DNA of 64,000 nucleotides from Pseudomonas brassicacearum (GCF_003732265.1 NZ_MOBK01000006.1:372001-436000); one strand, 5' to 3'. Positions 26,818 to 36,475 are shown, numbered from the stretch's first letter. Numbers and translations: made by a program. The notes: generated by a model not told the origin, from the letters alone.

Positions 26818-27065
26818 GGGATGTTTCAGGTGCGGCGGTTTCGCGTCGTGCAGCCGGCAACGGCGCTGGCAAGCATCAACGACGGGATTCTGAAGAAAAG
26901 GTGGGGCGGGCAAGCCTGAAGCTGTGTGGACAGCATGGTGCAGTACCTCGTTTTATTGTTCTTATTGGCGAAAACGCGTCATGGCGTTTTTCGGGAGCTA
27001 CATTTCAAAGCACGATTGGAGGGTCGGCAGTCGAAACCCTCCGTGGGGCGACTCTAACGGCCCAA

Positions 27066-27094
27066 CCTTTCACTAACCTTTCAGCAGGCTTTCA
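27066..27094 (+). promoter_or_regulatory. Three phased CTTTCA direct repeats upstream of tctD
   Basis: CCTTTCA at 27066, CCTTTCA at 27077 and GCTTTCA at 27088 repeat with exact 11-base spacing about 90-120 bases before tctD in the tctC/tctD divergent region. One-turn-phased direct repeats are the usual binding pattern of OmpR-type regulators, so this is a candidate TctD site. Confidence 0.45.
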
Positions 27095-27182
27095 CGGTTT
27101 TCGGGCTTCACAGCAGCGGATGCGGCTGTAAACTCCGCGCCAAAGAATGGCGTCGACCATCCCCTGAATGAGGTAAAGATCC

Positions 27183-27854
27183 ATGCGCGTTCTGCTCGTC
27201 GAAGATCATTTGCAGCTGGCCGAAAGTGTCGCCCAGGCGCTCAAGAGCACCGGGCTGACCGTGGACGTGCTGCACGATGGCGTGGCCGCAGACCTGGCCT
27301 TGAGCAGCGAGGAATACGCCATGGCCATTCTCGACGTCGGCCTGCCGCGCATGGACGGTTTTGAAGTGCTCGCGCGCTTGCGTTCCCGGGGGAAAAACCT
27401 GCCGGTGCTGATGCTGACCGCGCGCAGCGACGTCAAGGATCGGGTGCATGGCCTGAACCTTGGCGCTGACGATTACCTCGCCAAACCCTTTGAACTGACC
27501 GAACTCGAAGCGCGGGTCAAAGCCTTGCTGCGCCGCAGTGTGCTGGGCGGTGAGCGTCAGCAGCGCTGCGGCGTGCTGGCCTACGATCTGGACACCCGGC
27601 GCTTCACCCTCGGCGAAGAATTGCTGACCCTGACCTCCCGTGAACAGGCAGTTCTCGAGGCACTGATCGCCCGACCCGGTCGAGTGATGAGCAAGGAGCA
27701 ACTGGCCTCCCAGGTCTTCGGTCTGGACGAAGAAGCCAGCCCTGACGCCATCGAAATCTACGTGCATCGCTTGCGCAAAAAACTCGATGGCCAGCCGGTC
27801 GCGATCGTGACCTTCCGCGGGCTTGGCTATTTGCTGGAAAGCCGCGATGCATAA
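27183..27854 (+). CDS. tctD: Response regulator TctD (OmpR family)
   Basis: A 223-residue regulator with a receiver domain (phospho-acceptor Asp51 in AILDVGLPRMDG, conserved Lys in YLAKPFEL) and a C-terminal winged helix ending RGLGYLLES. GAGG lies 12 bases upstream of the ATG. The gene overlaps tctE by 8 bases and is divergent from tctCBA, which it should activate in response to citrate or related acids. Identity as TctD rests on this arrangement. Confidence 0.92.
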   Translation: MRVLLVEDHLQLAESVAQALKSTGLTVDVLHDGVAADLALSSEEYAMAILDVGLPRMDGFEVLARLRSRGKNLPVLMLTARSDVKDRVHGLNLGADDYLAKPFELTELEARVKALLRRSVLGGERQQRCGVLAYDLDTRRFTLGEELLTLTSREQAVLEALIARPGRVMSKEQLASQVFGLDEEASPDAIEIYVHRLRKKLDGQPVAIVTFRGLGYLLESRDA

Positions 27855-29232
27855 GCCCAGCAGCCTGCGCTGGCGGTTGCTGTGGAACCTCGCGCTGTTG
27901 CTGGTGGTGTTGATGCTGGCCAGCGGTTTGAGCGCGTACTGGAATGGTCGCGAAGCCGCCGACACCGCCTATGACCGCACCTTGCTGGCGTCGGCGCGGA
28001 CTATTGCGGCGGGGGTTTCCCAGCGTGACGGCACGCTCAGTGCCGACGTGCCTTACGTGGCGCTGGATACGTTTGCCTACGACAGTGCCGGGCGGATTTT
28101 TTACCTGGTCAATGACATCCACCAGAATCTGATTTCCGGTTACGAAAACCTTCCAGCACCCCCGCCGGGAACGCCGCGCACTGATGACTACCCGGCGCTC
28201 GCACGGTTTTACAACGCCACGTATCGCGGGCAGAACGTGCGGGTGGTCAGCCTGCTCAAGCCGGTCAGCGAGCCGAACATGAATGGCATGGCAGAAATTC
28301 GCGTGGCGGAAACCGATGAGGCACGGGTCAGCATGGCGCGCAGCCTGGCGGCGGATACGCTGCTGCGGTTGGGCATGCTGGCGATTGGCGCGCTGTTGCT
28401 GGTGTGGTTCGCGGTGAGTGCGGCGTTGCGTCCGCTGGAGCGCTTGCGTACGGCAGTGGAAGAGCGCCAGTCGGATGACCTGCGGCCATTGCCGTTGGTG
28501 GAAGTGCAGCGTGAGTTGTGGCCGCTGGTACGGGCGCTCAATCACTTTACCGAGCGGTTGCGCGGACAGTTCGAGCGCCAGGCGCAATTCATCGCCGATG
28601 CTGCCCATGAACTGCGTACGCCGCTGGCAGCGCTCAAGGCGCGGCTGGAACTTGGCCTGCGGGCGAGTGAACCCGAAACCTGGCGCAGTACCCTGGAAAC
28701 CGCGGCCCAAGGCACGGACAGATTGACCCACCTGGCCAATCAATTGCTGTCGCTGGCACGGGTCGAAAACGGTGCTCGGGCGATCGCCGAGGGCGGCGCG
28801 CAGTTGCTGGATTTGAGTCAATTGGCCCGTGAGTTGGGCATGGCCATGGCGCCGCTGGCCCACGCGCGCGGCGTGGCGCTGGCACTCGAAGCGGACGAGC
28901 CGGTGTGGCTGCGCGGTGAGCCGACGCTGCTGAACGAACTGCTGAGTAATCTGGTGGATAACGCGTTGGCCCATACGCCGTCGGGCGGCAATGTGATTCT
29001 GCGGGTCACGGCACCGGCGGTGCTGGAGGTCGAGGATGACGGGCCGGGGATTCCGGTAGATGAGCGGGATCGGGTGTTTGAGCGCTTTTATCGGCGTAAT
29101 CAACAGGTCGCCGGGTCGGGACTGGGGCTGGCGATTGTGGGCGAGATCTGCCGCGCGCATTTGGCGCAGATCAGTTTGCATGATGGTGAGACGAAGGGGT
29201 TGAAGGTGCGGGTGAGTTTTATTGCCGGGTAG
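27847..29232 (+). CDS. tctE: Sensor histidine kinase TctE
   Basis: A 461-residue inner-membrane kinase: membrane segment about 12-33, periplasmic sensor about 34-170, second membrane segment about 172-195, HisKA with His254 in DAAHELRTPL, and HATPase with LLSNLVDNALAHTP and VEDDGPGIP, ending with GSGLGLAIV. The start at 27847 overlaps the end of tctD, giving a coupled pair. It should sense external tricarboxylates and phosphorylate TctD. Confidence 0.92.
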   Translation: MHKPSSLRWRLLWNLALLLVVLMLASGLSAYWNGREAADTAYDRTLLASARTIAAGVSQRDGTLSADVPYVALDTFAYDSAGRIFYLVNDIHQNLISGYENLPAPPPGTPRTDDYPALARFYNATYRGQNVRVVSLLKPVSEPNMNGMAEIRVAETDEARVSMARSLAADTLLRLGMLAIGALLLVWFAVSAALRPLERLRTAVEERQSDDLRPLPLVEVQRELWPLVRALNHFTERLRGQFERQAQFIADAAHELRTPLAALKARLELGLRASEPETWRSTLETAAQGTDRLTHLANQLLSLARVENGARAIAEGGAQLLDLSQLARELGMAMAPLAHARGVALALEADEPVWLRGEPTLLNELLSNLVDNALAHTPSGGNVILRVTAPAVLEVEDDGPGIPVDERDRVFERFYRRNQQVAGSGLGLAIVGEICRAHLAQISLHDGETKGLKVRVSFIAG

Positions 29233-29254
29233 TTTTCTATTGTCTGGACTGGCC

Positions 29255-29333
29255 TCTTCGCGAGCAAGCCCGCTCCCACAAGGGATCTTCGGGGTAACGG
29301 AGATCTAATGTGGGAGCGAGCCTGCTCGCGAAG
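29255..29333. repeat. REP doublet (reverse then forward)
   Basis: Reverse core at 29255-29281 and forward core GTGGGAGCGAGCCTGCTCGC at about 29310-29333, separated by 27 bases, between the convergent tctE and HDOD genes. Confidence 0.88.
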
Positions 29334-29351
29334 GGCGCGACTCGGTCTCGT

Positions 29352-30173
29352 CTAGTAAAACATTGACCGCGATTCTTCCAGATCCTTGATCACCGCGTCG
29401 TTCTCCAGATCAATCCCAAGCTTCTTGAAGGAAGGCACGCTGGTCAGGTCGAAACGGGCCAGCGGGTGATCGCTGTCCTTGTGGCAATACAGACTGGCCA
29501 CTTGCACCAGATCCACATAATCAATCCGCTCAGACTCACGCTTGAAGTCCAGGTATTGTCCCGGAACCATCACCAGCTTCTCCGGAAACTCCCAGACCCT
29601 GAGCAGTTTGTCGCCGATCAAGGGGTGAATGTGGTCGATCACATGGTTGAGGCTGACCGGGTCGGACAGCAGCTCATAGTGATCTTCGGCGTAGGTCAGA
29701 ATCGGCAACACGCCAATCTGATGCACCAGACCGCCGAGGGCGGCCTGATCGGGCTTGAGTTGTGAGTAGCTGCGGCACAGCGCATAGCTGACCCCGGCGA
29801 TTTCCAGGCTTTTGCGCCAGACATCGTGCATCTTCTGCTGCACCACATCGGAGCGGGCGTGGAATATCTGTTCCATCACCAGGCCGATCGCCAGATTGCT
29901 GCTGTAGTTGACGCCCAGCCGCGTGATCGCCGTGTGCAGGTCGTTGACTTCCTGGGTCGCGCGCAGCAGCGGGCTATTGACCACTTTGATCAGGCGCGCC
30001 GACAACGCCGTATCGCGGCCGATCACTTTGCTCAGGGTGCTGACACTGATTTCCGGGTCTTCGGCGGCCTTGCGAATCTGCATGGCCACTTCCGGTAATG
30101 TTGGCAGAACCAGGTCATCGTTATCGATGGCCTCAACCAAATCCTGTTGGACCTTTTCCGCCAGATCGCTCAT
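29352..30173 (-). CDS. HDOD-domain signalling protein
   Basis: A 273-residue protein with one HDOD domain over residues 20-220 (LPTLPEVAMQIRKAAEDPEIS, IGRDTALSARLIKVVNSP and LGGLVHQIGVLPIL). HDOD proteins are degenerate HD-domain relatives used in signalling and regulatory complexes, without an established enzyme activity. The catalytic HD pair appears absent, as expected. It is a single gene flanked by a REP doublet and ygfZ on the same strand. Confidence 0.85.
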   Translation of the reverse strand: MSDLAEKVQQDLVEAIDNDDLVLPTLPEVAMQIRKAAEDPEISVSTLSKVIGRDTALSARLIKVVNSPLLRATQEVNDLHTAITRLGVNYSSNLAIGLVMEQIFHARSDVVQQKMHDVWRKSLEIAGVSYALCRSYSQLKPDQAALGGLVHQIGVLPILTYAEDHYELLSDPVSLNHVIDHIHPLIGDKLLRVWEFPEKLVMVPGQYLDFKRESERIDYVDLVQVASLYCHKDSDHPLARFDLTSVPSFKKLGIDLENDAVIKDLEESRSMFY

Positions 30174-30207
30174 TTCGTTTCTCTAGGTGTTGCCACAAAT
30201 GCTGCGG

Positions 30208-31149
30208 TTAACGCTGAATCTCGCGATCGCGGTCCAGTGAGTAAGGCAGGTCGAGCAAGTTCAGGGCTGGTCCTTCCAGGGTGCCGAGATGAATGTCGCC
30301 ACCCTCGGCTGCTTCGGCTTGCAGTACGGCCAGGAGTTCAATGTTTTGTTGCGCATTGGCCGCCAGCACCACTTCGCCGATGGAACTGCCGTGGCTGGGG
30401 GAAAACAGCGGCGTGCCGGGGGCGGGCAATTCGCTGGCGTCCAGGGTCAGACGGTACAAGCGACGCTTGAGTTTGCCCAGGTACTGCATGCGCGCGACGA
30501 TTTCCTGGCCGGTGTAGCAGCCTTTCTTGAAGCTCACGCCACCGACGGCTTGCAGATTGAGCATCTGCGGGATGAACAGTTCGCGTGTTTCTGGCATGAC
30601 CTGACCGATCCCTGCGCGGATCTGGCCCAGCAGCCATTGATTCAGATTGTCTTCGGCCAGCAGGGCGGACAGCTTGCCCTTGATGGCGTCGGCCTGATCG
30701 GCGGCGACCCACAGTTCTGCGCGATCAGGCGAGACGCGGATGGCGATCAGACCTTCGTGACGCACGACGCTGTCGGTGTCTGCCGGCAACTCAAGACCGA
30801 GGCTGCTCAGCGCGGTATCGCCATGATCAAGGCCGAAGCGGACCCAGGCGGCGCTTTCGTCGGTCAATTTGGATTTGGAGAACACGGCGTATTTCTTCAG
30901 GTCCGCCAGTTGCGGCTCCAGCAGTTCGGTGGCCATGGCCATCACCACGCCATCACCTTCCAGCAGGATGCGGAAACTCGACTGCATCCGGCCTTTTTGC
31001 GTACAGCGCGCGCCCAGACTGGCCTGGGTTTCACTCAGGTAATTGAGGTTGCAGGTCAATTGGCCTTGCAGGAATTTGCCGGCATCCGCGCCGCGGACCG
31101 CGAGAACGCCTTCGTGAGACAGGGTGCAGAAAAAAGCAGAATCGGCCAT
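30208..31149 (-). CDS. ygfZ: Folate-binding protein YgfZ (Fe-S cluster maintenance)
   Basis: A 313-residue GcvT-related protein. The family hallmark K-G-C-Y-T-G-Q-E appears as FKKGCYTGQEIVARMQYLGK, with the redox-active Cys. YgfZ uses tetrahydrofolate and supports assembly or repair of iron-sulfur enzymes. It is divergent from sdhE, the assembly factor of a flavo-iron-sulfur enzyme, the arrangement commonly seen in gamma-proteobacteria. Confidence 0.92.
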   Translation of the reverse strand: MADSAFFCTLSHEGVLAVRGADAGKFLQGQLTCNLNYLSETQASLGARCTQKGRMQSSFRILLEGDGVVMAMATELLEPQLADLKKYAVFSKSKLTDESAAWVRFGLDHGDTALSSLGLELPADTDSVVRHEGLIAIRVSPDRAELWVAADQADAIKGKLSALLAEDNLNQWLLGQIRAGIGQVMPETRELFIPQMLNLQAVGGVSFKKGCYTGQEIVARMQYLGKLKRRLYRLTLDASELPAPGTPLFSPSHGSSIGEVVLAANAQQNIELLAVLQAEAAEGGDIHLGTLEGPALNLLDLPYSLDRDREIQR

Positions 31150-31298
31150 GGGTCATCGCAGGATAAAGAGTCTGGGGGACATCATAAGGGGGCGCCCGTG
31201 AAATGGGTAGTTCACAAAAGGTCGGTAGTGCCCGACCAAAGCCGACTGTTCGATGAGGCGCGGGGCTGTATACTTGCCGCCTATTTGAGGAGCGCTCC

Positions 31299-31553
31299 AT
31301 GGTCGAAGATGTTGAACTGAATCGCCTCTACTGGCACAGCCGCCGCGGCATGCTTGAGCTGGACGTATTGCTGGTGCCGTTTGTAAAAGAAGTCTACCCG
31401 CACCTCAATGATGTCGACCGCGATTGCTACCGCAAGCTGCTCGAATGCGAAGATCAGGACATGTTCGGCTGGTTCATGGAACGCGCCGAATCGGAAGATC
31501 CGGAGCTTCAGCGCATGGTTCGCATGATCCTGGACCGTGTCCAGCCCAAGTAA
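31299..31553 (+). CDS. sdhE: Succinate dehydrogenase flavinylation factor SdhE (CptB)
   Basis: An 84-residue protein with the defining RRGMLELD motif at residues 15-22, which promotes covalent FAD attachment to succinate dehydrogenase. AGGAG lies upstream of the ATG. It overlaps ygfX by 17 bases, forming the usual sdhE-ygfX pair, and is divergent from ygfZ. Confidence 0.94.
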   Translation: MVEDVELNRLYWHSRRGMLELDVLLVPFVKEVYPHLNDVDRDCYRKLLECEDQDMFGWFMERAESEDPELQRMVRMILDRVQPK

Positions 31554-31989
31554 TACGTTCGAATGCCGCTGGCATGCCTCACGGCAGTTGCTGGCGGCGT
31601 ATCTCCTGGCCCAGCTGTTCGCGCTGGGGTCGTTGTTTCTTCTATCTATACCGATCTGGGCCAGTGTGCTCGGCGCTTTTTGCTGTCTGGCACATGGCGT
31701 TCGGGTATTGCCCCGTCAGATTCTGCTGACACACCCGCAAGCAATTCGCGGCTTGCGTCGCGATGCCGAGGGCTGGCAGTTGTGGAATCAGGCACGGGGT
31801 TGGCAACCGGTGCAGCTGCGACCGGACAGCCTGGCCCTGCCCTTGATCGTGGTGCTGCGGTATCGCTTGCGTGGTGAACGGCAGGTCCGGTCGATCTGCG
31901 TGCCCCGCGACTCGCAGGCGGCGGATGTGCACCGGCGCCTGCGGGTTCGATTGACGTTCAGTCGACGTAGGTGGGCGGCACCAGAATAG
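31537..31989 (+). CDS. ygfX: YgfX-family inner-membrane protein (CptA-like)
   Basis: A 150-residue protein with two adjacent membrane segments near residues 18-60 and a cytoplasmic C-terminal half, as in YgfX, which partners SdhE genetically. It starts at a GTG inside the last codons of sdhE (17-base overlap), implying coupled translation. Its 3' end overlaps the convergent nadB gene by 32 bases. Confidence 0.8.
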   Translation: MSSPSNTFECRWHASRQLLAAYLLAQLFALGSLFLLSIPIWASVLGAFCCLAHGVRVLPRQILLTHPQAIRGLRRDAEGWQLWNQARGWQPVQLRPDSLALPLIVVLRYRLRGERQVRSICVPRDSQAADVHRRLRVRLTFSRRRWAAPE

Positions 31990-33574
31990 TATCGAGGGCA
32001 ACCGGGAGCATATCGGGATAGTCGAGGGTGTAATGCAGGCCCCGGCTTTCCTTGCGCTCCATGGCGGACTGGATCATCAGTTCTGCCACCTGAGCCAGGT
32101 TGCGCAATTCGATCAAGTCGCGGCTGACCTTATAGTTGCTGTAGAACTCGTCGATCTCGTCCAGCAGCAGCCGCACGCGGTGTTGAGCGCGCTGCAGGCG
32201 CTTGTTGGTGCGCACGATGCCGACGTAGTCCCACATGAATCGGCGCAGTTCATCCCAGTTGTGCGCAATGATCACGTCTTCGTCGGAATCGGTGACCTGG
32301 CTCGCATCCCAGATGGGCAGGGCGGCTGGAATCGACACGTGCGGCAGCTGTTCAAGAATGTCCGCCGCCGCCGAACGGGCGTAAACGAAACACTCCAGCA
32401 GCGAGTTGCTGGCCATGCGGTTTGCGCCGTGCAGGCCGGTGAAGCTTGTTTCGCCAATGGCATACAGCCCCGGCACGTCGGTGCGGCCGTTCTGATCGAC
32501 CATCACGCCACCGCAGGTGTAATGCGCCGCCGGAACCACCGGGATCGGCTGCTTGGTGATGTCGATGGAAAACTCGAGGCAGCGTTCGTACACCGTCGGA
32601 AAGTGCGTCTTGATGAACGCTTCGGGCTTGTGGCTGATGTCCAGATAGACGCAGTCTACACCCAGGCGCTTCATTTCATGGTCGATGGCCCGGGCAACGA
32701 TGTCCCGTGGTGCCAGTTCTGCACGCGGGTCAAATCGCTGCATGAAGCGTTCGCCGTTAGGCAGCTTCAGATGCGCACCCTCGCCGCGCAGGGCTTCGGT
32801 GATCAGGAAGCTTTTTGCCTGCGGGTGGTAAAGGCAGGTGGGGTGAAACTGGTTGAACTCAAGGTTCGCCACCCGGCAACCGGAACGCCAGGCCATGGCG
32901 ATGCCATCTCCGCAGGCGCCGTCGGGGTTGCTGGTATAGAGGTAGACTTTGGCCGCGCCACCGGACGCGAGGATGACGAAGCGTGCGCCGTAAGTGTCGA
33001 CTTCGCCGGTCCCGCGATTGAGTACGTAGGCACCGAGGCATCGGTCGCCTTCCAGGCCGAGGCGTTTTTCGGTGATCAGGTCCACCGCGACGCGCTGTTC
33101 CAGCAATTCGATGTTGGGCCGTTGTTTGGCTTGGGCCAGCAACGTTCTGAATATCGCGGCGCCGGTGGCATCGGCGGCATGAATGATGCGCCGATGGCTG
33201 TGGCCGCCTTCGCGGGTCAGGTGAAACTCGAACCCGCCGTCTTCGGTGCCGGATTGTTCATCGCGGGTAAATGGTACGCCTTGGTCGATCAGCCATTGGA
33301 TCGCCTCTTTACTGTGCTCGACGGTAAAGCGCACGGCGTCTTCATGGCACAGGCCACCGCCGGCATTGAGGGTGTCATCGACGTGGGACTCGACGGTGTC
33401 GGAGTCATCCAGCACGGCAGCGACGCCGCCCTGAGCCCAGAAGGTCGAGCCGTTGGCGAGGTCGCCTTTGCTCAGTACCGCGATACGCAAGTGACCGGGC
33501 AGGGTCAGCGCAAGACTCAAACCGGCAGCGCCGCTGCCAATCACCAGAACATCGTGTTGAAACTGTTGGCTCAT
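31958..33574 (-). CDS. nadB: L-aspartate oxidase NadB
   Basis: A 538-residue flavoprotein that oxidises L-aspartate to iminoaspartate, the first step of NAD synthesis. The FAD-binding motif [13 protein letters not shown] is at residues 10-22, followed by [21 protein letters not shown] near 380-400 and the C-terminal helical domain. The start at 33574 (MSQQFQHDV) gives normal length; the longer reading upstream adds unrelated residues. It overlaps ygfX by 32 bases tail to tail and is divergent from the algU operon. Confidence 0.95.
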   Translation of the reverse strand: MSQQFQHDVLVIGSGAAGLSLALTLPGHLRIAVLSKGDLANGSTFWAQGGVAAVLDDSDTVESHVDDTLNAGGGLCHEDAVRFTVEHSKEAIQWLIDQGVPFTRDEQSGTEDGGFEFHLTREGGHSHRRIIHAADATGAAIFRTLLAQAKQRPNIELLEQRVAVDLITEKRLGLEGDRCLGAYVLNRGTGEVDTYGARFVILASGGAAKVYLYTSNPDGACGDGIAMAWRSGCRVANLEFNQFHPTCLYHPQAKSFLITEALRGEGAHLKLPNGERFMQRFDPRAELAPRDIVARAIDHEMKRLGVDCVYLDISHKPEAFIKTHFPTVYERCLEFSIDITKQPIPVVPAAHYTCGGVMVDQNGRTDVPGLYAIGETSFTGLHGANRMASNSLLECFVYARSAAADILEQLPHVSIPAALPIWDASQVTDSDEDVIIAHNWDELRRFMWDYVGIVRTNKRLQRAQHRVRLLLDEIDEFYSNYKVSRDLIELRNLAQVAELMIQSAMERKESRGLHYTLDYPDMLPVALDTILVPPTYVD

Positions 33575-33849
33575 TTCAGGATTCCGCTCAAAGCGACCCG
33601 GGTCGGGGTTGGCGCAAGACTGCTGGAACGGCGAGTCAAGTCGGCCACACAGCCCACTAGTATATAGAGGGGGGGAGCGGCACAATACCCGAGCGCATAT
33701 GGCATTGTGAAACTACTGTGACGGGATACCCGACGCTTCGTCGGATGGTTTTTTGACCGAATCGACGACAAGACGACTGTATCGTCGATTTAACAGTATT
33801 TTTCCATTCACGGTTGCACAATGTCGGCGCCGTCCGGTTATAAATAATG

Positions 33850-33878
33850 GAACTTTTGCCAAAGGCTCAAGATCAATA
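33850..33878 (+). promoter_or_regulatory. AlgU/RpoE-type promoter, distal
   Basis: GAACTT at 33850, 17 bases, then TCAATA, close to the consensus GAACTT-N16/17-TCTGA. It is about 250 bases before algU, in line with the several autoregulated algU promoters known in Pseudomonas. Confidence 0.55.
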
Positions 33879-34042
33879 GACGGTTGCCTGATTCAAGGAA
33901 CAGTGTCGGCTTCAGGGCAGGATCTGCAGTTTGATCCTTGCTGGCGAATCTGATGACAAGATTATTCGCGCAGCCGGTAACCCGCGCTGCGCTTTTCGTG
34001 CGTGCCAAATCAGAGCCCGCAGGAAACTTGCTTGGAGGGGGA

Positions 34043-34070
34043 GAACTTTTGCGAAAAGCCCGAGTCTATG
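34043..34070 (+). promoter_or_regulatory. AlgU/RpoE-type promoter, proximal
   Basis: GAACTT at 34043, 16 bases, then TCTATG, about 60 bases before the algU ATG. The match and position support sigma-22 autoregulation of the operon. Confidence 0.7.
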
Positions 34071-34128
34071 TTTGCAAGTCTGGTCGTTTAGTTATGCAAG
34101 CTTCCTCCGAGCTTATCGAGGAGTGTTC

Positions 34129-34710
34129 ATGCTAACCCAGGAAGAGGATCAGCAGCTGGTCGAGCGCGTTCAACGTGGCGACAAGCGAGCTTTCGATCTG
34201 CTAGTGCTGAAATACCAGCACAAAATTCTCGGGTTGATCGTGCGTTTTGTGCACGACACCCATGAAGCCCAGGATGTGGCACAGGAAGCCTTTATCAAGG
34301 CGTACCGAGCCCTTGGAAATTTTCGCGGAGACAGCGCGTTTTATACGTGGCTTTACCGCATCGCCATTAACACGGCGAAAAACTATCTGGTTTCACGCGG
34401 CCGTCGGCCGCCGGATAGCGATGTCAGTTCCGAGGATGCAGAGTTCTACGATGGCGATCATGGCCTCAAGGATCTCGAGTCGCCAGAACGCGCATTGCTG
34501 CGGGATGAGATCGAAGGCACCGTCCATCGGACCATCCAGCAACTGCCAGAAGATTTACGTACGGCTTTAACTTTACGTGAATTCGATGGTCTGAGTTACG
34601 AGGACATTGCGGCCGTCATGCAATGTCCGGTGGGTACCGTGCGCTCCCGGATTTTCCGCGCTCGGGAGGCCATCGATAAAGCCCTGCAGCCGTTGTTGCA
34701 GGAAAACTGA
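34129..34710 (+). CDS. algU: Extracytoplasmic-function sigma factor AlgU (AlgT/RpoE)
   Basis: A 193-residue ECF sigma factor, exactly the expected length. Sigma region 2 contains HEAQDVAQEAFIKAYRAL, and region 4 contains REFDGLSYEDIAAVMQCPVGTVRSRIFRARE. GAGGAG is centred 7 bases before the ATG at 34129; a longer in-frame ORF upstream has no homology. AlgU drives envelope-stress and alginate genes and is held by MucA. It heads algU-mucA-mucB-mucD. Confidence 0.97.
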   Translation: MLTQEEDQQLVERVQRGDKRAFDLLVLKYQHKILGLIVRFVHDTHEAQDVAQEAFIKAYRALGNFRGDSAFYTWLYRIAINTAKNYLVSRGRRPPDSDVSSEDAEFYDGDHGLKDLESPERALLRDEIEGTVHRTIQQLPEDLRTALTLREFDGLSYEDIAAVMQCPVGTVRSRIFRAREAIDKALQPLLQEN

Positions 34711-34740
34711 GACAGCGGCGACAGCCAAGAGAGGAACGCC

Positions 34741-35328
34741 ATGAGTCGTGAAGCCCTGCAGGAATCGCTGTCCGCAGTGATGGATAACGAAGCGGACGAA
34801 CTGGAATTGCGTCGGGTATTAAATGCCTTTGACGATGTTGAAACCCGTGAAACCTGGGCTCGTTACCAAATCGCTCGGGCAGTCATGCACAAGGACTTGC
34901 TGCTTCCACGCCTGGACATCGCTGCGGCAGTGTCTGCTGCGTTGGCCGACGAAGCCGTACCGGCAAAAGCCTCCCGTGGTCCATGGCGCAGCCTGGGTCG
35001 CCTGGCAGTAGCTGCTTCGGTAACACTGGCTGTACTGGCCGGCGTTCGTTTGTACAACCAGGACGAGATCGCTGGTGTCGAACTGGCTCAGCAATCCAAT
35101 CAACCGGGTCTGGCCGTTCCTCAGGTCAAAGGTCCAGCTGTATTGGCAGGCTACAATGAGAGCTCGGATGCCACCGGCCCTATGGCCAGCGGTGTATTGC
35201 AAGGTCAGCCAGGCTGGCACGATCAGCGTCTGCCAAGCTACTTGCGCCAACATGCTCAACAAGCTGCGCTGAAAGGCACTGAAAGTGCTCTGCCTTACGC
35301 TCGTGCAGCAAGCCTGGAAAACCGCTAA
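34741..35328 (+). CDS. mucA: Anti-sigma factor MucA
   Basis: A 195-residue inner-membrane protein. The cytoplasmic N-terminal domain (SREALQESLSAVMDNEADEL...) binds AlgU, a membrane segment spans about residues 85-102 (LAVAASVTLAVLAGVRLY), and the periplasmic part binds MucB and is cut by regulated proteolysis. The reading frame is intact with no mucoidy-type truncation. It lies 30 bases after algU. Confidence 0.96.
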   Translation: MSREALQESLSAVMDNEADELELRRVLNAFDDVETRETWARYQIARAVMHKDLLLPRLDIAAAVSAALADEAVPAKASRGPWRSLGRLAVAASVTLAVLAGVRLYNQDEIAGVELAQQSNQPGLAVPQVKGPAVLAGYNESSDATGPMASGVLQGQPGWHDQRLPSYLRQHAQQAALKGTESALPYARAASLENR

Positions 35329-35336
35329 GGAGGATC

Positions 35337-36293
35337 ATGCGCGCCATACCTCTACTTTCGCTTCTGCTCGCAGGCTGGTTTGTCGTACCAGCCCACGCTG
35401 ATGAAGCCCAGGACTGGTTGACCCGTCTGGGCCAGGCCGAGCAACAGCAAAGCTTTTTCGGTACTTTCGTTTACGAGCGTAACGGTAGTTTTTCTACCCA
35501 TAACATCTGGCATCGCGTCCAGGATGGCAAAGTCCGAGAGCGTTTACTCCAGCTCGACGGCTCCGCACAGGAAGTCGTGCGCATTGATGGGCGTACTCAA
35601 TGCGTCAGCGGCACCCTGATAGCGGGATTGGGTGACTCACCCAGTTCCGCTGCTCGTGCACTGGATCCACAGAAGTTAAAGAATTGGTATGACCTTGCCG
35701 TCATCGGCAAGTCGCGTGTGGCTGGGCGTGCGGCAGTGATTGTTTCACTGACGCCACGTGATCAGCACCGATACGGTTTTGAGCTCCATCTGGATAAAGA
35801 AACCGGCCTGCCGCTCAAGTCATTGCTGCTTAATGACAAAGGGCAGTTGCTGGAGCGATTCCAGTTCACGCAACTGGATACCGCCGACGTGCCGTCTGAC
35901 AAAGACTTGCAGGCGGGCGACGATTGCAAGGCTGTCACCCTCGACAGTGACAAGGCTTCCGCCGTCAAGGCTGCACAGGTTTGGCATTCGGACTGGTTAC
36001 CACCCGGTTTCGAGTTGACCAGCAGCAGTGCTCGCAAGGACCCGGAGACCAAAACACAGGTCAACAGTCTGATGTATGACGACGGTCTGGCGCGTTTCTC
36101 GGTGTTCCTTGAGCCATTGAATGGCGCAACCGTGACGGACACTCGCACACAGTTGGGTCCCACCGTTGCTGTATCCCGCCGTCTGACCACGCCTCAGGGT
36201 GAAATGATGGTGACGGTGGTCGGTGAGATCCCGATAGGTACCGCTGAACGGATTGCGCTGTCCATGCGCACCGATGCCACTGCTACCAAGTAG
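35337..36293 (+). CDS. mucB: Periplasmic anti-sigma cofactor MucB (RseB-like)
   Basis: A 318-residue protein with a signal peptide (MRAIPLLSLLLAGWFVVPAHA) and the two-domain RseB fold (lipoprotein-like N domain with FFGTFVYERNGSFSTHNIWHR, then the C domain with WHSDWLPPGFELTSSS). It shields MucA from AlgW. Starts 8 bases after mucA; AAGGAGG overlaps the mucA stop. Confidence 0.95.
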   Translation: MRAIPLLSLLLAGWFVVPAHADEAQDWLTRLGQAEQQQSFFGTFVYERNGSFSTHNIWHRVQDGKVRERLLQLDGSAQEVVRIDGRTQCVSGTLIAGLGDSPSSAARALDPQKLKNWYDLAVIGKSRVAGRAAVIVSLTPRDQHRYGFELHLDKETGLPLKSLLLNDKGQLLERFQFTQLDTADVPSDKDLQAGDDCKAVTLDSDKASAVKAAQVWHSDWLPPGFELTSSSARKDPETKTQVNSLMYDDGLARFSVFLEPLNGATVTDTRTQLGPTVAVSRRLTTPQGEMMVTVVGEIPIGTAERIALSMRTDATATK

Positions 36294-36356
36294 TGAGCCA
36301 TTGTCGAAATGTTTGGTGAGCATTTCAATTTGCAAAAAATCCTGAATTTTTCTATA

Positions 36357-36393
36357 GGTCAGAGCCTCACGGCTCTGGCCTTGTTTTGTTGTT
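36357..36393 (+). terminator. Hairpin terminator between mucB and mucD
   Basis: GGTCAGAGCC-TCAC-GGCTCTGGCC (one G-U pair) followed by TTGTTTTGTTGTT, in the 180-base mucB-mucD gap. It may partly separate mucD expression from the upstream operon. Confidence 0.6.
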
Positions 36394-36475
36394 CCCGGAA
36401 CAAAAATACCGGCGTATTGTTCCCGGTGTTCCTTGCTCCATATCGCTTAACCATGCTCGTCGTAACGGGAGCCGT

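Larger units (their letters stand above)
33575..34128. other. Regulatory region between nadB and algU
   Basis: This gap of about 550 bases separates divergent nadB and algU. It contains two AlgU-type promoter candidates facing algU, listed separately. I find no supportable ORF in it. Confidence 0.6.

Noticed and set aside
27604..29181. 525-codon minus-strand ORF
   Set aside because: Antisense to tctD/tctE; rich in Gln, Arg and His with no domain.
32033..33667. 544-codon plus-strand ORF
   Set aside because: Exactly antisense to nadB, which has all family motifs; composition is typical of a shadow frame.
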